A stretch of DNA of 64,000 nt from Nocardia alba NBRC 108234 (lineage in GTDB: Bacteria > Actinomycetota > Actinomycetes > Mycobacteriales > Mycobacteriaceae), in contig NZ_BDAX01000017.1 in NCBI RefSeq assembly GCF_001612665.1, forward strand, positions 1 to 64,000. The letters run 5' to 3'. The notes below the pieces were generated by a model that saw only the letters and a list, made by a program, of their open reading frames with translations, was not told where the DNA came from and made no database searches. A program made the position numbers and the translations under genes. Positions 20,588 through 28,978 of this stretch are shown piece by piece. Position 1 is the stretch's first letter, and each line of letters begins with the position of its first letter.

Positions 20588-21070
20588 ATGCGTATGGAGC
20601 AGATGTACCAGGAAGTGATCCTGGATCACTACAAGCACCCGCATCACCGCGGGCTGCGGGAACCGTTCGGTGCCCAGGTGCACCACGTGAACCCGACCTG
20701 CGGTGACGAAGTGACGATGCGGGTGCGGATCGACGACGCAGGCGAGGTCGCCGACGTCTCCTACGACGGCCAGGGCTGCTCGATCAGCCAGGCCGCCACC
20801 TCGATCCTCACCGATCAGGTGATCGGTCTGCCGGTGCAGCAGGCGCTGAAGGTGGTCGACTCGTTCAGCGAGATGATCTCCAGCCGCGGCGCTGTCGAAG
20901 GCGATGAGGACATGATCGGCGACGGCATCGCCCTCGCCGGTGTGAGCAAGTACCCGGCGCGGGTCAAGTGCGCGCTGCTGGGGTGGATGGCGTTCAAAGA
21001 CGCTGTCGTGCAGATCAGTTCGGCCGAGGAAACCACAGCACCGATGGGAAATGGGGAGTCTGCCACATGA
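20588..21070 (+). CDS. sufU: Fe-S assembly sulfur-transfer protein SufU
   Basis: Zinc-containing sulfurtransferase that accepts persulfide sulfur from SufS. The 160 residues keep the three zinc/active-site cysteines in NPTCGDE, GQGCSIS and RVKCALLGW. Two ATGs, 20588 and 20594, are possible; the first is used. The C-terminal tail beyond the fold (AEETTAPMGNGES) is longer than in some relatives. The stop overlaps the sufT start (ATGA). Confidence 0.95.
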   Translation: MRMEQMYQEVILDHYKHPHHRGLREPFGAQVHHVNPTCGDEVTMRVRIDDAGEVADVSYDGQGCSISQAATSILTDQVIGLPVQQALKVVDSFSEMISSRGAVEGDEDMIGDGIALAGVSKYPARVKCALLGWMAFKDAVVQISSAEETTAPMGNGESAT

Positions 21071-21474
21071 GTGAGAGCACCGATACCGCACAGACCCCGG
21101 ATGTCGTGGAGGCCGTCGAGGTCGACAAGCCCGCCGAGGTCGAGTTGACGGCCGAACAGGTCCAGCACCTCGAGGACCTTGAGGAGGCGATGCGTGATGT
21201 CGTCGACCCCGAACTCGGCATCAATGTCGTCGATCTCGGACTGGTCTACGGTCTGTCGGTCGACGGGGAGAACATCTGCACCCTCGACATGACGCTCACC
21301 TCGGCGGCCTGTCCGCTGACCGATGTCATCGAGGATCAGTCCCGCAACGCGCTGGTGCGCAGCGGCCTGGTCGAGGACCTGAAGATCAACTGGGTCTGGA
21401 TGCCCCCGTGGGGCCCGGACAAGATCACCGACGACGGCCGCGAACAGCTGCGCGCCCTCGGCTTCACGGTCTAG
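21067..21474 (+). CDS. sufT: SufT, MIP18/DUF59-family Fe-S assembly factor
   Basis: Accessory factor for Fe-S protein maturation. The 135 residues contain the DUF59 core, with DVVDPELGINVVDLGLVYGL and the conserved cysteine in TSAACPLTD, after an acidic, low-complexity N-terminal stretch of about 35 residues (VEAVEVDKPAEVELTAEQV). The ATG at 21067 overlaps the sufU stop. It ends the suf operon, which a strong hairpin terminates at 21488-21517. Confidence 0.95.
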   Translation: MSESTDTAQTPDVVEAVEVDKPAEVELTAEQVQHLEDLEEAMRDVVDPELGINVVDLGLVYGLSVDGENICTLDMTLTSAACPLTDVIEDQSRNALVRSGLVEDLKINWVWMPPWGPDKITDDGREQLRALGFTV

Positions 21475-21487
21475 CACCGCACTTCTC

Positions 21488-21517
21488 GGGCCCGGATCCT
21501 TCGATGGATCCGGGCCC
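21488..21517 (+). terminator. suf operon terminator
   Basis: GGGCCCGGATCC at 21488-21499 pairs exactly with GGATCCGGGCCC at 21506-21517 around a six-base loop. It stands just after sufT, followed by a short pyrimidine tract. The same stem sequence recurs at 22094-22122. Confidence 0.85.
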
Positions 21518-21647
21518 TTCCGCGTTCGGGGGTTATGCGCCGACCGTCGCGGTGTGATCTGACACTCGTTATCTGGCTTCTTTCGGCCGCCCATGATCAT
21601 CTTGATGGTTCCGAACTTTCGGAGCAGTTTCAGAGGAGATCTTTCGA

Positions 21648-22076
21648 ATGAGTTTCATGGGTAAGGCCGTCTTCGCCGTCGCGGCGTCGGTTCTTGCGGC
21701 CGGGTCGGTGCTGGGTGCCGGTTCGGCGAGTGCGGCAGGCGACCAGTGGGCGTCGATCGCGTTGAGTGACGGCCAGGCGATCTACGGCGTCGGCGTCAAC
21801 GAGGCCAGTGCCGAGGCCGCCCAGGCCGCCGCGATCGCCAGCTGCCACCTGGCGGACTGCAAAGTGGTCACGACGTGGGCCAACGGCTGCGCCGTGCTGG
21901 TCGAGAGCGACAACGGCATCGCGTGGGCGAGCGGCGCCACGCGGGCCGAGGCCGAGCGGAAGGCGTACGAGAACCTCTCCGAGCTGACCCCGACCGCGCT
22001 GCTGGCCAACACCGGCTCGGCGGGCATGAGCGGCTCCGAAGTCGTCGACGCGATCTGCACGGCGAACGCGCGCTGA
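21648..22076 (+). CDS. secreted DUF4189 protein
   Basis: A 142-residue exported protein. Residues 1-30 form a signal peptide (hydrophobic core AVFAVAASVLAAGSVLGAG, cleavage near SASAAG). The mature part is one DUF4189 domain with four cysteines: a C-x4-C pair (CHLADC), one in NGCAV and one near the C-terminus (DAICTAN), probably two disulfides. Function is unknown; the family is abundant in Nocardia. It stands between two hairpins, so it is probably monocistronic. A paralogue with the same cysteine spacing lies at 25134-25634. Confidence 0.9.
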   Translation: MSFMGKAVFAVAASVLAAGSVLGAGSASAAGDQWASIALSDGQAIYGVGVNEASAEAAQAAAIASCHLADCKVVTTWANGCAVLVESDNGIAWASGATRAEAERKAYENLSELTPTALLANTGSAGMSGSEVVDAICTANAR

Positions 22077-22093
22077 CCATCGCGTAGCGAACG

Positions 22094-22122
22094 GGCCCGG
22101 ATCCTCGACGAGGATCCGGGCC
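22094..22122. terminator. terminator between DUF4189 gene and convergent tetR
   Basis: GGCCCGGATCCTCG pairs with CGAGGATCCGGGCC across a one-base centre, a near-perfect 29-base palindrome between convergent genes, followed by CTCTTGCT. It shares its stem core with the suf terminator at 21488-21517. Confidence 0.8.
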
Positions 22123-22132
22123 TCTTGCTGTG

Positions 22133-22756
22133 CTAGGCGTTTTCGATCGCGGCGACCGAGTCGACCCAGGCGCCGATCATGTCGGCGGTACCGACGATGA
22201 TGGCGTCGAGTTCGGCATCGTCGAGCTCGACCGAACGCAACGCGGTGGCGAAGCCCGCGTTCAGCACGACGAAGGCCATCACGTCGATGTCGACGTGCTT
22301 GATCGGTCCCATGAACTGGATGATGTAGAGCTTGACGAGCATCCGCAGCCGGGGTTCGAATTCGGGGATACCGCTGCCGTAGAACTGCAGATCGGCGACC
22401 AGGGCGCGCACGAGCGGCCCGTTCGCGACGAGGATGTCGACGGCGGAGCGGATCAGATCGATCACGGCATCGCGGGGGGCCTGGTTGGCACCGGCGGTCA
22501 GCAGCTGGCTGTAGCGCTCCTCTACCTGCAGAAACAGGCTGTTGTTGAGCTCTTTGACGATCTCGTCGCGATCGTTGAAATAGCGGTACAGGGTGCCGAT
22601 GCTCATGCCCGCTTCGGTCGCGATCCGGTTGGTCGAGGTATTGCCGATGCCGCGGGTGCCGAAAAGGTGAGCGGCCACCGTGAGAATACGTGCTCTCGTC
22701 TCTTTCGCCCGGTCCTGCTTGGGGCGTTTGCGCTGCTTATCGGCGTGCGGGGGCAT
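22133..22756 (-). CDS. TetR-family transcriptional regulator
   Basis: A 207-residue regulator. The HTH is at about residues 40-62 (STNRIATEAGMSIGTLYRYF), preceded by a very basic tail (KQRKRPKQDRAKETRARI). The C-terminal domain has no recognised ligand motif. It is divergent from the PucR-type gene at 22913, with an inverted repeat (22787-22804) 30 bases upstream of its own start, so self-control and control of that neighbour are likely. Confidence 0.9.
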   Translation of the reverse strand: MPPHADKQRKRPKQDRAKETRARILTVAAHLFGTRGIGNTSTNRIATEAGMSIGTLYRYFNDRDEIVKELNNSLFLQVEERYSQLLTAGANQAPRDAVIDLIRSAVDILVANGPLVRALVADLQFYGSGIPEFEPRLRMLVKLYIIQFMGPIKHVDIDVMAFVVLNAGFATALRSVELDDAELDAIIVGTADMIGAWVDSVAAIENA

Positions 22757-22786
22757 CTATCGACCTCGGCGGAAAGAGGAGTAGAA

Positions 22787-22804
22787 GGTGAGCGGTTGCT
22801 CACC
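22787..22804. promoter_or_regulatory. probable TetR operator
   Basis: GGTGAGC at 22787-22793 and GCTCACC at 22798-22804, a perfect 7-base inverted repeat with a four-base centre, lies in the divergent gap between the TetR gene at 22133-22756 and the PucR-type gene at 22913. Length and position fit a TetR dimer site. Confidence 0.65.
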
Positions 22805-22912
22805 CTACAGTCATGATCACAGAGAAACCGCAGTGTAGGCCATCACATCGGCCGATCTGGCGGAAGTACAACCACCATCGGCAGTGCCGGGGTGTAGAAG
22901 GAGGAGTCGACG

Positions 22913-24190
22913 ATGACGATCTCACTGGACGAGACGGCCCTGTGGCAGCCGCTACGCGATGTCCGGACGATGACCAGCCGGTTGGTCGGCCACTTCGTCG
23001 ACAATGTCGCGACCTGCCGGACGCTGCCCGGCGAGGTGATCGCCGGCGACGTCACCTCGGTCACCCGGATGTGCCTGGAAATCGTCGGCGGCATGCTGGA
23101 CGGCCGCGATGAAGAGGTGAAACTGAACCGGCTCGCGGTGGTGGCGGCGGGGTGGGCGCGCGAAGGCGTGCCGATCGACACGATTCTGCACGCTTTCCAC
23201 GAGGGCTTCCGGCTCTCCTTCGACGCGGTCTACGACGGGGTGGCCGACGTGGATCGCGCGAGCCTGATCGACGGCTTCCGCCGGGTCGTCGCGATCTCGG
23301 ACCTGTTGTGTACCACCGTGACTCGTTCCTATATTCGCGAGCATCGCGAAGCTGTCGGCGAGCATCACACGGCGGTGCACACCCTCACCTCGGCACTGCT
23401 GGCCGGTCAGTCGACCGTCACCATGGCCCGCGAGGTCGGCATCACGGTCGCCGACGCCTATTCGGTGCTCGCGCTCTCGATCGGGGCCCACCCCGACGAG
23501 CGCGACCCGCGGGTGAACGGCGCGGTGGTGGCCCGGCGCAAGCTGCGCAGGGTGCAGGCCGCGTTGGCGCACCGGTGCGGTGAACACGTGCTGTCGCTGC
23601 TGTCGGTGGATGGCGGCACCCTGCTGATCCCGGCCGATCTGCTGGTCGGTGAGCAACTCGACGCGCTGGTCGACGCATTGTCGAGGGCCGCGCGTGTCGA
23701 CATCACGGCCGCGTTGGTGCCCGCTGCCGCCGCCGAGATTCCCGACGCGGCCCAGCGTTCCCACGAGCTGCTCGACATGGTGGAGCGTCTCGACAGCGCC
23801 CCCGGCCTCTACCGCTTCGGCGACCTGGCCCTGGAATACCAGCTCACCCGCCCCGGCCCCGGTCGTGCCCGGCTCGGTGAACTCCTGGCGCCCCTCGACA
23901 ACCACCCTGAGCTCTACGAGACCCTGCGCGTGCACATCGCCAACAACATGAATCGTCAGCGCACCGCGCGGCTGCTGCACATCCACACCAACACCGTCGA
24001 TTACCGCCTGCGTCGGGTAGCCCAACTCACCGGCCTCGACCCGGCCCAATCCTCGGGGCTGTGGCAATTGCGTTCCTCGATGATCGCCCGCAGTTTCCAC
24101 ACCGCCTCCGAAGTCCGTTCCGTCACCGTCGCCGAAGCCGCAATTCCCCGCCGCCCCTACGCCGACCTGGACCGCGCCCGCTCGGCCTGA
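22913..24190 (+). CDS. PucR/CdaR-family transcriptional regulator
   Basis: A 425-residue regulator with three parts: an N-terminal RsbRD-like helical domain (about 10-165), a GGDEF-like CdaR middle domain (about 175-290), and a C-terminal PucR-type HTH (about 330-390, ANNMNRQRTARLLHIHTNTV). This layout is common and largely uncharacterised in actinobacteria. The ATG at 22913 follows AAGGAGGAG, a strong ribosome site. No operon partner follows; a 14-base stem terminator stands 22 bases after the stop. The target is unknown, and its upstream gap is shared with a divergent TetR gene. Confidence 0.85.
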   Translation: MTISLDETALWQPLRDVRTMTSRLVGHFVDNVATCRTLPGEVIAGDVTSVTRMCLEIVGGMLDGRDEEVKLNRLAVVAAGWAREGVPIDTILHAFHEGFRLSFDAVYDGVADVDRASLIDGFRRVVAISDLLCTTVTRSYIREHREAVGEHHTAVHTLTSALLAGQSTVTMAREVGITVADAYSVLALSIGAHPDERDPRVNGAVVARRKLRRVQAALAHRCGEHVLSLLSVDGGTLLIPADLLVGEQLDALVDALSRAARVDITAALVPAAAAEIPDAAQRSHELLDMVERLDSAPGLYRFGDLALEYQLTRPGPGRARLGELLAPLDNHPELYETLRVHIANNMNRQRTARLLHIHTNTVDYRLRRVAQLTGLDPAQSSGLWQLRSSMIARSFHTASEVRSVTVAEAAIPRRPYADLDRARSA

Positions 24191-24212
24191 ACGTCCACCC
24201 CTCACCTCCCGT

Positions 24213-24249
24213 CCTGGCACCGCGACCCTGACTGCGTCGCGGTGCCAGG
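24213..24249 (+). terminator. terminator of the PucR-type gene
   Basis: CCTGGCACCGCGAC at 24213-24226 pairs perfectly with GTCGCGGTGCCAGG at 24236-24249 around a nine-base loop, shortly after the stop at 24190. The T-tract is weak, but the stem is long and GC-rich. Confidence 0.8.
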
Positions 24250-24335
24250 GGTCTTCGACCGTCGATTCCGCGTCGAGAAAACGGGCCATACCCGGCTCCG
24301 GTATATGGTTATATAGACCAAAACTAGGAGGGGTG

Positions 24336-24890
24336 ATGACCGTCGAATCTGTAGAGCAGTTGTGTCTTGCGATCGAGCAGGGCGCGTCGCCGAAGTACCT
24401 GGCGTTCTGGGGGCACAGTCCGCGTCGCGACGGCACGATCGGGTCCAGCAGCCTGAGTCAGTGGTGGCCTGCGACATTCGTCGTCGACGGGGTGGAATTC
24501 GCCAGCGCCGAGCACTACATGATGTGGCGCAAGGCGATGCTGTTCGAGGACGCGACGACCGCGGCGAAGATCCTCGGCGCGGGCCATCCGAGCCAGGCGA
24601 AGAAGCTCGGCAGGCAGATCCTCGACTTCGACGAGAAGATCTGGGAGCGAGCGCGGTTCGACATCGTGGTCGCGGGGACCGTAGCCAAGTTCGGGCAGGA
24701 TGACGCGCTGCGAAGCTACCTGGTCGGTACCGGCTCGCGAGTGCTCGTCGAAGCCAGCCCGGTGGACCGCATCTGGGGGATCGGGATGGCCGCAGACGAC
24801 CCGCATGCGCTGGATCCCGGGCGGTGGAAGGGCCTCAATCTGCTCGGGTTCGCGTTGATGCGGGCGCGCGACGAGCTGGTTCGCCCCTAG
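24336..24890 (+). CDS. NADAR-family protein (YbiA-like N-glycosidase)
   Basis: A 184-residue NADAR (DUF1768) domain protein. Characterised relatives cleave N-glycosidic bonds: YbiA/RibX acts on riboflavin-pathway intermediates and other members remove ADP-ribose from DNA or protein. Visible family motifs are FWGH near the start, WWPATFVVDGVEFASAEHYM, the LGAGHPSQAKKLGR segment and the C-terminal SPVDRIWGIG. The ATG at 24336 follows AGGAGG (24326-24331); a GTG three bases earlier is the alternative. It stands alone, behind a locally AT-rich promoter zone (24298-24325) unlike the surroundings. No DarT-like partner is beside it. Confidence 0.88.
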   Translation: MTVESVEQLCLAIEQGASPKYLAFWGHSPRRDGTIGSSSLSQWWPATFVVDGVEFASAEHYMMWRKAMLFEDATTAAKILGAGHPSQAKKLGRQILDFDEKIWERARFDIVVAGTVAKFGQDDALRSYLVGTGSRVLVEASPVDRIWGIGMAADDPHALDPGRWKGLNLLGFALMRARDELVRP

Positions 24891-25133
24891 CCGACGGTCC
24901 GCCGCTACTTGTCGGTGGGCGTTGTTAGTCTGTGGGCGACGAGCGGTTCGGGAGGAATCGCGCGTTTCGATGAGCGAGAATTGTTGTAGCCGTGCATATC
25001 TCAGCGCTATAACAGCTCCGCCGAATGGTTGTCGTGGCGATGCCGGAAAGCTATTTCCGGGGTGGTCCGCGGCCGTTCGTGATTGGTTCGGCTTCGAGGC
25101 ACGGAGTCGGTATTTCGACGGGGAGAATCTCTG

Positions 25134-25634
25134 ATGTCTGTTGTGGGCAAATACGCCCTCGGTGTGGCCGCGCTGGCCGCGGTGGGCGCGTTCACCGTGG
25201 CGAACGCGGGATCGGCGGCCGCGGGGGCCAGTGGGGTGGCGATCGCACAGGCGCCGGGGTACACCGCTGTGTCGCGCGATGGTGGATTCCAGGTGGCGGC
25301 GGGTGATCTGTACGGGGCGCTGGCGTTGTCGTCGGACCGGGCCGTGGTGGCCTCGGCGGTGAATTACGGCAGCTGGGCGGCGGCGAGCCGGGCCGCGCTC
25401 GATGAGTGCGGTGTGCGGGACTGCCGGGTCGTCGTCGAATTCCGTAATGCCTGTGGTGCGGTGGCTCAAGGTGCGGACTACCGCTTCGGGTGGGCCTGGG
25501 ATCACTCCCGGGCCGCGGCCGAGCGTTCGGCGGTGGATGTGCTCGGCTTCAGCGCCCCGCCCTTCCCCGACCTGGGTTCGGCGTCGCCCCGGGCGGCGAG
25601 CGTCATCCTGTCGGCCTGCACGGCCAACATCTAG
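25134..25634 (+). CDS. secreted DUF4189 protein (second copy)
   Basis: A 166-residue exported protein, paralogous to the product of 21648-22076. A signal peptide covers about residues 1-30 (ALGVAALAAVGAFTVANAG, cleavage near SAAAGA). The domain keeps the four-cysteine pattern: CGVRDC (C-x4-C), NACGAV and a terminal SACTAN. It is longer by a loop before the last cysteine (FSAPPFPDLGSASPR). I chose the ATG at 25134 because it follows GGGGAG and starts a proper signal peptide; the frame extends upstream to 25083 without one. Function is unknown. Confidence 0.88.
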   Translation: MSVVGKYALGVAALAAVGAFTVANAGSAAAGASGVAIAQAPGYTAVSRDGGFQVAAGDLYGALALSSDRAVVASAVNYGSWAAASRAALDECGVRDCRVVVEFRNACGAVAQGADYRFGWAWDHSRAAAERSAVDVLGFSAPPFPDLGSASPRAASVILSACTANI

Positions 25635-25645
25635 CGAGCTCGAAC

Positions 25646-25683
25646 CGGTAGTGGCACGGATCGAAACTCCTGTGCCACTACCG
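25646..25683. terminator. bidirectional terminator between DUF4189 gene and metI
   Basis: CGGTAGTGGCAC at 25646-25657 pairs with GTGCCACTACCG at 25672-25683, a perfect 12-base stem with a 14-base loop between convergent genes. Confidence 0.8.
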
Positions 25684-25686
25684 TAT

Positions 25687-26349
25687 TCAGCGGCGAAGAA
25701 CCTTCCTCGCCAGCCAGTTGCCGAAGAACTGCACACCCTGCACACCGGCGATGATGATCAGCACCGCCACGATCGTGACCTGCCACTGGAATTGCTGATA
25801 CCCGTAGACGATGGCGAAATCGCCCAGCCCTCCACCGCCGACGGTGCCCGCCATCGCGGAGATATCGACGATCGAGATCACCACGAACGTGTAGCCGAGA
25901 ATCAGCGGGCCCAGCGCTTCCGGGATGAGCAGCGTGAGAATGATCCGCAGCGGTCCGGCGCCGACCGCGCGGGCGGCCTCGATCACGCCGGGATCGACCG
26001 TCACCAGGTTCTGCTCCACGATCCGCGCGATCCCGAACGAGGCCGCGACGATCATCACGAACAATGCCGCCTCAGAACCGATCGTGGTGCCGACCACCTC
26101 CAGGGTGACCGGGCCGAGCGCGGCCAGCAGGATGATGAACGGAATAGGGCGCACCACATTGACGATCACATTCAGCACGAAGTAGATCGGACCGTTCGCC
26201 AGCAATCCGCCCCTGCGGGTCGTGTAGAGCGCGGTGCCGAGCACCAGCCCGATCAGCCCCGCCACGACGAACGTCACACCGACCAGATAGACGGTGGTCC
26301 CGATCGCTTCGAACAGCGTGGGCCGCAACTTCTCCCAGTTGGTCTCCAT
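25687..26349 (-). CDS. metI: D-methionine ABC transporter permease MetI
   Basis: Membrane subunit of the methionine importer. It has 220 residues with five membrane spans and the EAA-type loop around EAARAVGAGPLRIILTLLIPEA that docks to the ATPase. The ATG overlaps the metN stop (ATGA). It is the last gene of metQ-metN-metI and ends in a bidirectional hairpin. Confidence 0.95.
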   Translation of the reverse strand: METNWEKLRPTLFEAIGTTVYLVGVTFVVAGLIGLVLGTALYTTRRGGLLANGPIYFVLNVIVNVVRPIPFIILLAALGPVTLEVVGTTIGSEAALFVMIVAASFGIARIVEQNLVTVDPGVIEAARAVGAGPLRIILTLLIPEALGPLILGYTFVVISIVDISAMAGTVGGGGLGDFAIVYGYQQFQWQVTIVAVLIIIAGVQGVQFFGNWLARKVLRR

Positions 26350-27362
26350 CAGCCCGCCTTCCGTGTCAGGTCGGCGACCACGCGATCGAGTGCGGCATCG
26401 GGCCCGTGCAGCGCCAGGGTGACACTGCCGAATGTCTTGTCCTGCAACGTGCTCACCCCGCCGTAGACGATCTCGAAGCGGACGTCGGCGGCGGTGGCGG
26501 CGGCCAGCGCCGCACCGAGACCGCTGTGGTTGTCGACGTCGACGGTGACCAACCGGCCGCCGTGCAGTTCTCGCAACCGCTCGAGTTCCGTCGCGTCGGG
26601 CCTGTCGTGCAGCACGGTCGCCACGAACGACCGGGTCGGTGTCGCCCGCGGTGCGGCGAAAACATCGAAGGTGGCGGCCAATTCGACGATCCGGCCCTCG
26701 GCCAGCACCGCGACGCGGTCGGCGATCGCGCGGATCACATCCATCTCGTGGGTGATCACCACGATGGTGACCCCGAGTTCGGCGTTGATCTTCTTCAGCA
26801 GCCGCAACACCTCGCCCGTGGTTTGCGGGTCCAGCGCGGAGGTGGCCTCGTCGGCGAGGAGCAGCGAGGGCGAGGTCGCCAGTGCCCTCGCGATCCCGAC
26901 CCGCTGCTTCTGTCCGCCCGAGAGCTGATCGGGGTAGGCGCGCGCCTTGTCGGTGAGCCCGACGAAGTCGAGCAATTCGGCCACCCGGGCCTTGCGCTCG
27001 GCCCGTTTCCAGCCCGCCACCTTCAACGGGTACTCGATATTGCCCGCGGCGGTGCGGGACCGGAACAGGTTGAACTGCTGGAACACCATCCCGATATCGC
27101 GACGCAACCTGCGGACGGCCGACTCCGGCACGCCGGTGATCGGGGTGCCGGAAATCGTGACCGTGCCCGACGTCGGCTTGTCCAGCGCGTTGATCAACCG
27201 CACCAGCGTGGACTTGCCCGCCCCGGAGTAGCCGATGACGCCGAAGATCTCACCCGGTTCGATCCGCAGGTCGATGCCGTCGAGCGCGGTGTGCCGGTCG
27301 TCGCCGCTGCCGAAGACCTTGGTGACGGAACGGAATTCGACAGCGGCGGGTACGGTGCTCAC
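26349..27362 (-). CDS. metN: D-methionine ABC transporter ATP-binding protein MetN
   Basis: ATPase of the methionine importer, 337 residues. Walker A is GYSGAGKS at 44-51, the signature is LSGGQKQRVGIARAL, and Walker B is LLADEATSALDP. The C-terminal part after about residue 265 is the NIL domain, which binds methionine and inhibits transport when internal methionine is high. The start is GTG at 27362, overlapping the metQ stop (GTGA). Confidence 0.96.
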   Translation of the reverse strand: MSTVPAAVEFRSVTKVFGSGDDRHTALDGIDLRIEPGEIFGVIGYSGAGKSTLVRLINALDKPTSGTVTISGTPITGVPESAVRRLRRDIGMVFQQFNLFRSRTAAGNIEYPLKVAGWKRAERKARVAELLDFVGLTDKARAYPDQLSGGQKQRVGIARALATSPSLLLADEATSALDPQTTGEVLRLLKKINAELGVTIVVITHEMDVIRAIADRVAVLAEGRIVELAATFDVFAAPRATPTRSFVATVLHDRPDATELERLRELHGGRLVTVDVDNHSGLGAALAAATAADVRFEIVYGGVSTLQDKTFGSVTLALHGPDAALDRVVADLTRKAG

Positions 27363-28231
27363 TTGGCCGTGCGGATGCCTTGCTGCACCCGGTCCAGGAT
27401 CTGTTCGAGCTCGGCGCCGGGGCGGTTCACCGCGACCGCGGTGCCCTTGGTGGTCTCGGCGTGCGCGGCGGCCACGGCCGGGTCCTTCCAGATCTCGACC
27501 AGTTTCAGATACGTCGGATTCGTCTTGTCCTCGGCGCGGCTGACGATCACGTTGATATACGGCTCGGCGGCCGGATTCTTCGGATCATCTTTGTACAGCG
27601 CCGATTTCGGGTCGACGCCCGACCGGTCGAGGAAGGTGTTGTTGATGATCGAGCCGTCGACCGACGGCAGCGACAACGCGGTTTGGGCGGCATCGACCGG
27701 GGTCACCCGCACCTTGGAGGCCCCCTTGTCGATATCGGCGGGGGTCGGCTGGACCGAGTTGCCGGTGATTTTCAGCAACCCGGCCGCCTGCAGCACGAAC
27801 AGCGCGCGCGCCTGGTTGGTCGGATCATTGGGGATCGCGATCTCACCACCGGCGGGGATATCGGCGAGCGCCCTGTGCTTCTTCGAATAGAGGCCCAACG
27901 GCACGATATAGGTCGAGCCGATCGGGGTGAGCGTGTCCGAGCTCGCCACATTGTATTGGCCGAGGAACTGCAGATGCTGGAACAGATTGAGGTCGATCTG
28001 CTTCTGCGACAGCGCCGTATTCGGCTGCTTGTAATCGGAGAAATTGCTGACCTTCAGCGTGATGCCCTGCTCCTTCGCCTTCTGTTCGAAGACCTCGAAA
28101 GCCTTGTCCTTGTCGGTAGTGCCGATCCGCACGACCGTGCCCGACGCGTCATCATCGGAACCGCACGCGGTCAGGGTGAGGGCGGCGGTCGCTATCAGCA
28201 CTGGGATCGACAGTGTCCGAAGGAATTTCAC
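27359..28231 (-). CDS. metQ: methionine-binding lipoprotein MetQ
   Basis: Extracytoplasmic substrate-binding lipoprotein (NlpA family) of the methionine importer, 290 residues. The signal peptide ends in the lipobox LTAC with the acylated cysteine at 23. The SYKQPNTAL-like segment (here FSDYKQPNTALSQKQIDLNLFQH) is the family hallmark. The start is GTG at 28231. First gene of the operon. The 198 bases upstream do not show a SAM riboswitch that I can recognise, so regulation is unclear. Confidence 0.94.
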   Translation of the reverse strand: MKFLRTLSIPVLIATAALTLTACGSDDDASGTVVRIGTTDKDKAFEVFEQKAKEQGITLKVSNFSDYKQPNTALSQKQIDLNLFQHLQFLGQYNVASSDTLTPIGSTYIVPLGLYSKKHRALADIPAGGEIAIPNDPTNQARALFVLQAAGLLKITGNSVQPTPADIDKGASKVRVTPVDAAQTALSLPSVDGSIINNTFLDRSGVDPKSALYKDDPKNPAAEPYINVIVSRAEDKTNPTYLKLVEIWKDPAVAAAHAETTKGTAVAVNRPGAELEQILDRVQQGIRTAK

Positions 28232-28429
28232 GTGTACTCCCGAATCGCTCGCAGAAGAGGAACTCGGCCATCCAAGCTGCCCGCGCTACTCGCCGACAAC
28301 GGTTTCACCGGGGGTGAGCGGAATCCTCGCAAAGATTGGGACGACCGTCTAACTTGCGGGCGTCGTGAATCCTGCACCGCCGTCGCGCGAGTCGTCGGTC
28401 GCGCCGGCGGTGTCGGCTCGGGTGATCGA

Positions 28430-28963
28430 TCAGCGCAGCGGGTGCTCGACCGACAGTCGGCCGCGGCGGACGAGGTCACGTTTGGCGATCGGCGGCAGGG
28501 CGACGTCGTCGGGGGCCGCGGGATTGGGTCGCACCAGCAGGGTGACGGTCGCGGCGGGCACGAATCCGCTGCTGGTCATCAGCGCGGCCGAGGCGCTGTT
28601 GCGGTCCTCGACATCGGTGACGATATGGCGGGCGCCGCGCGCGAACAGCGCCTCCGAACACACGTTCACCAGTCGTCGCGCGATCCCGTGGCCCTGCATG
28701 TCGGGGGCGACCGCGATCCATTCCAGGTACGCCCAGTCGTCGCGATGCTCGAACTCCATCGACCCGAGCACGAACCCGACCACCCGGTCGGAATCCAGTG
28801 CTACCCAGCAGGCGTTGTCGGGGCTGTCGAGGTGCTCGGCGACCGCGGTGAGCGACCACGACGTGTACGGCTTGATGGTGGTGTCGAAGACCTGATGGCC
28901 GAGGTCGAGGACTTGACGCAGATGTCCCAATCCCATCGGCACGACAGCGATGGTGGTGTCCAT
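28430..28963 (-). CDS. GNAT-family N-acetyltransferase
   Basis: A 177-residue single GNAT domain. The acetyl-CoA pyrophosphate loop is VAPDMQGHGIARRLV (Q-x-x-G-x-G/A pattern) at about 87-101, and a beta-bulge strand before it reads DWAYLEWIAV. The substrate cannot be predicted. It follows ku with a 15-base gap on the same strand and so may be co-transcribed with it, though no functional link is known. Confidence 0.88.
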   Translation of the reverse strand: MDTTIAVVPMGLGHLRQVLDLGHQVFDTTIKPYTSWSLTAVAEHLDSPDNACWVALDSDRVVGFVLGSMEFEHRDDWAYLEWIAVAPDMQGHGIARRLVNVCSEALFARGARHIVTDVEDRNSASAALMTSSGFVPAATVTLLVRPNPAAPDDVALPPIAKRDLVRRGRLSVEHPLR

Positions 28964-28978
28964 AGCCGCCAGTGTGCC

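Noticed and set aside
28232..28429. Possible SAM riboswitch upstream of the methionine importer operon
   Set aside because: I read the minus strand for SAM-I, SAM-II and SAM-IV core motifs and found none. A covariance-model search would be needed to reopen this.
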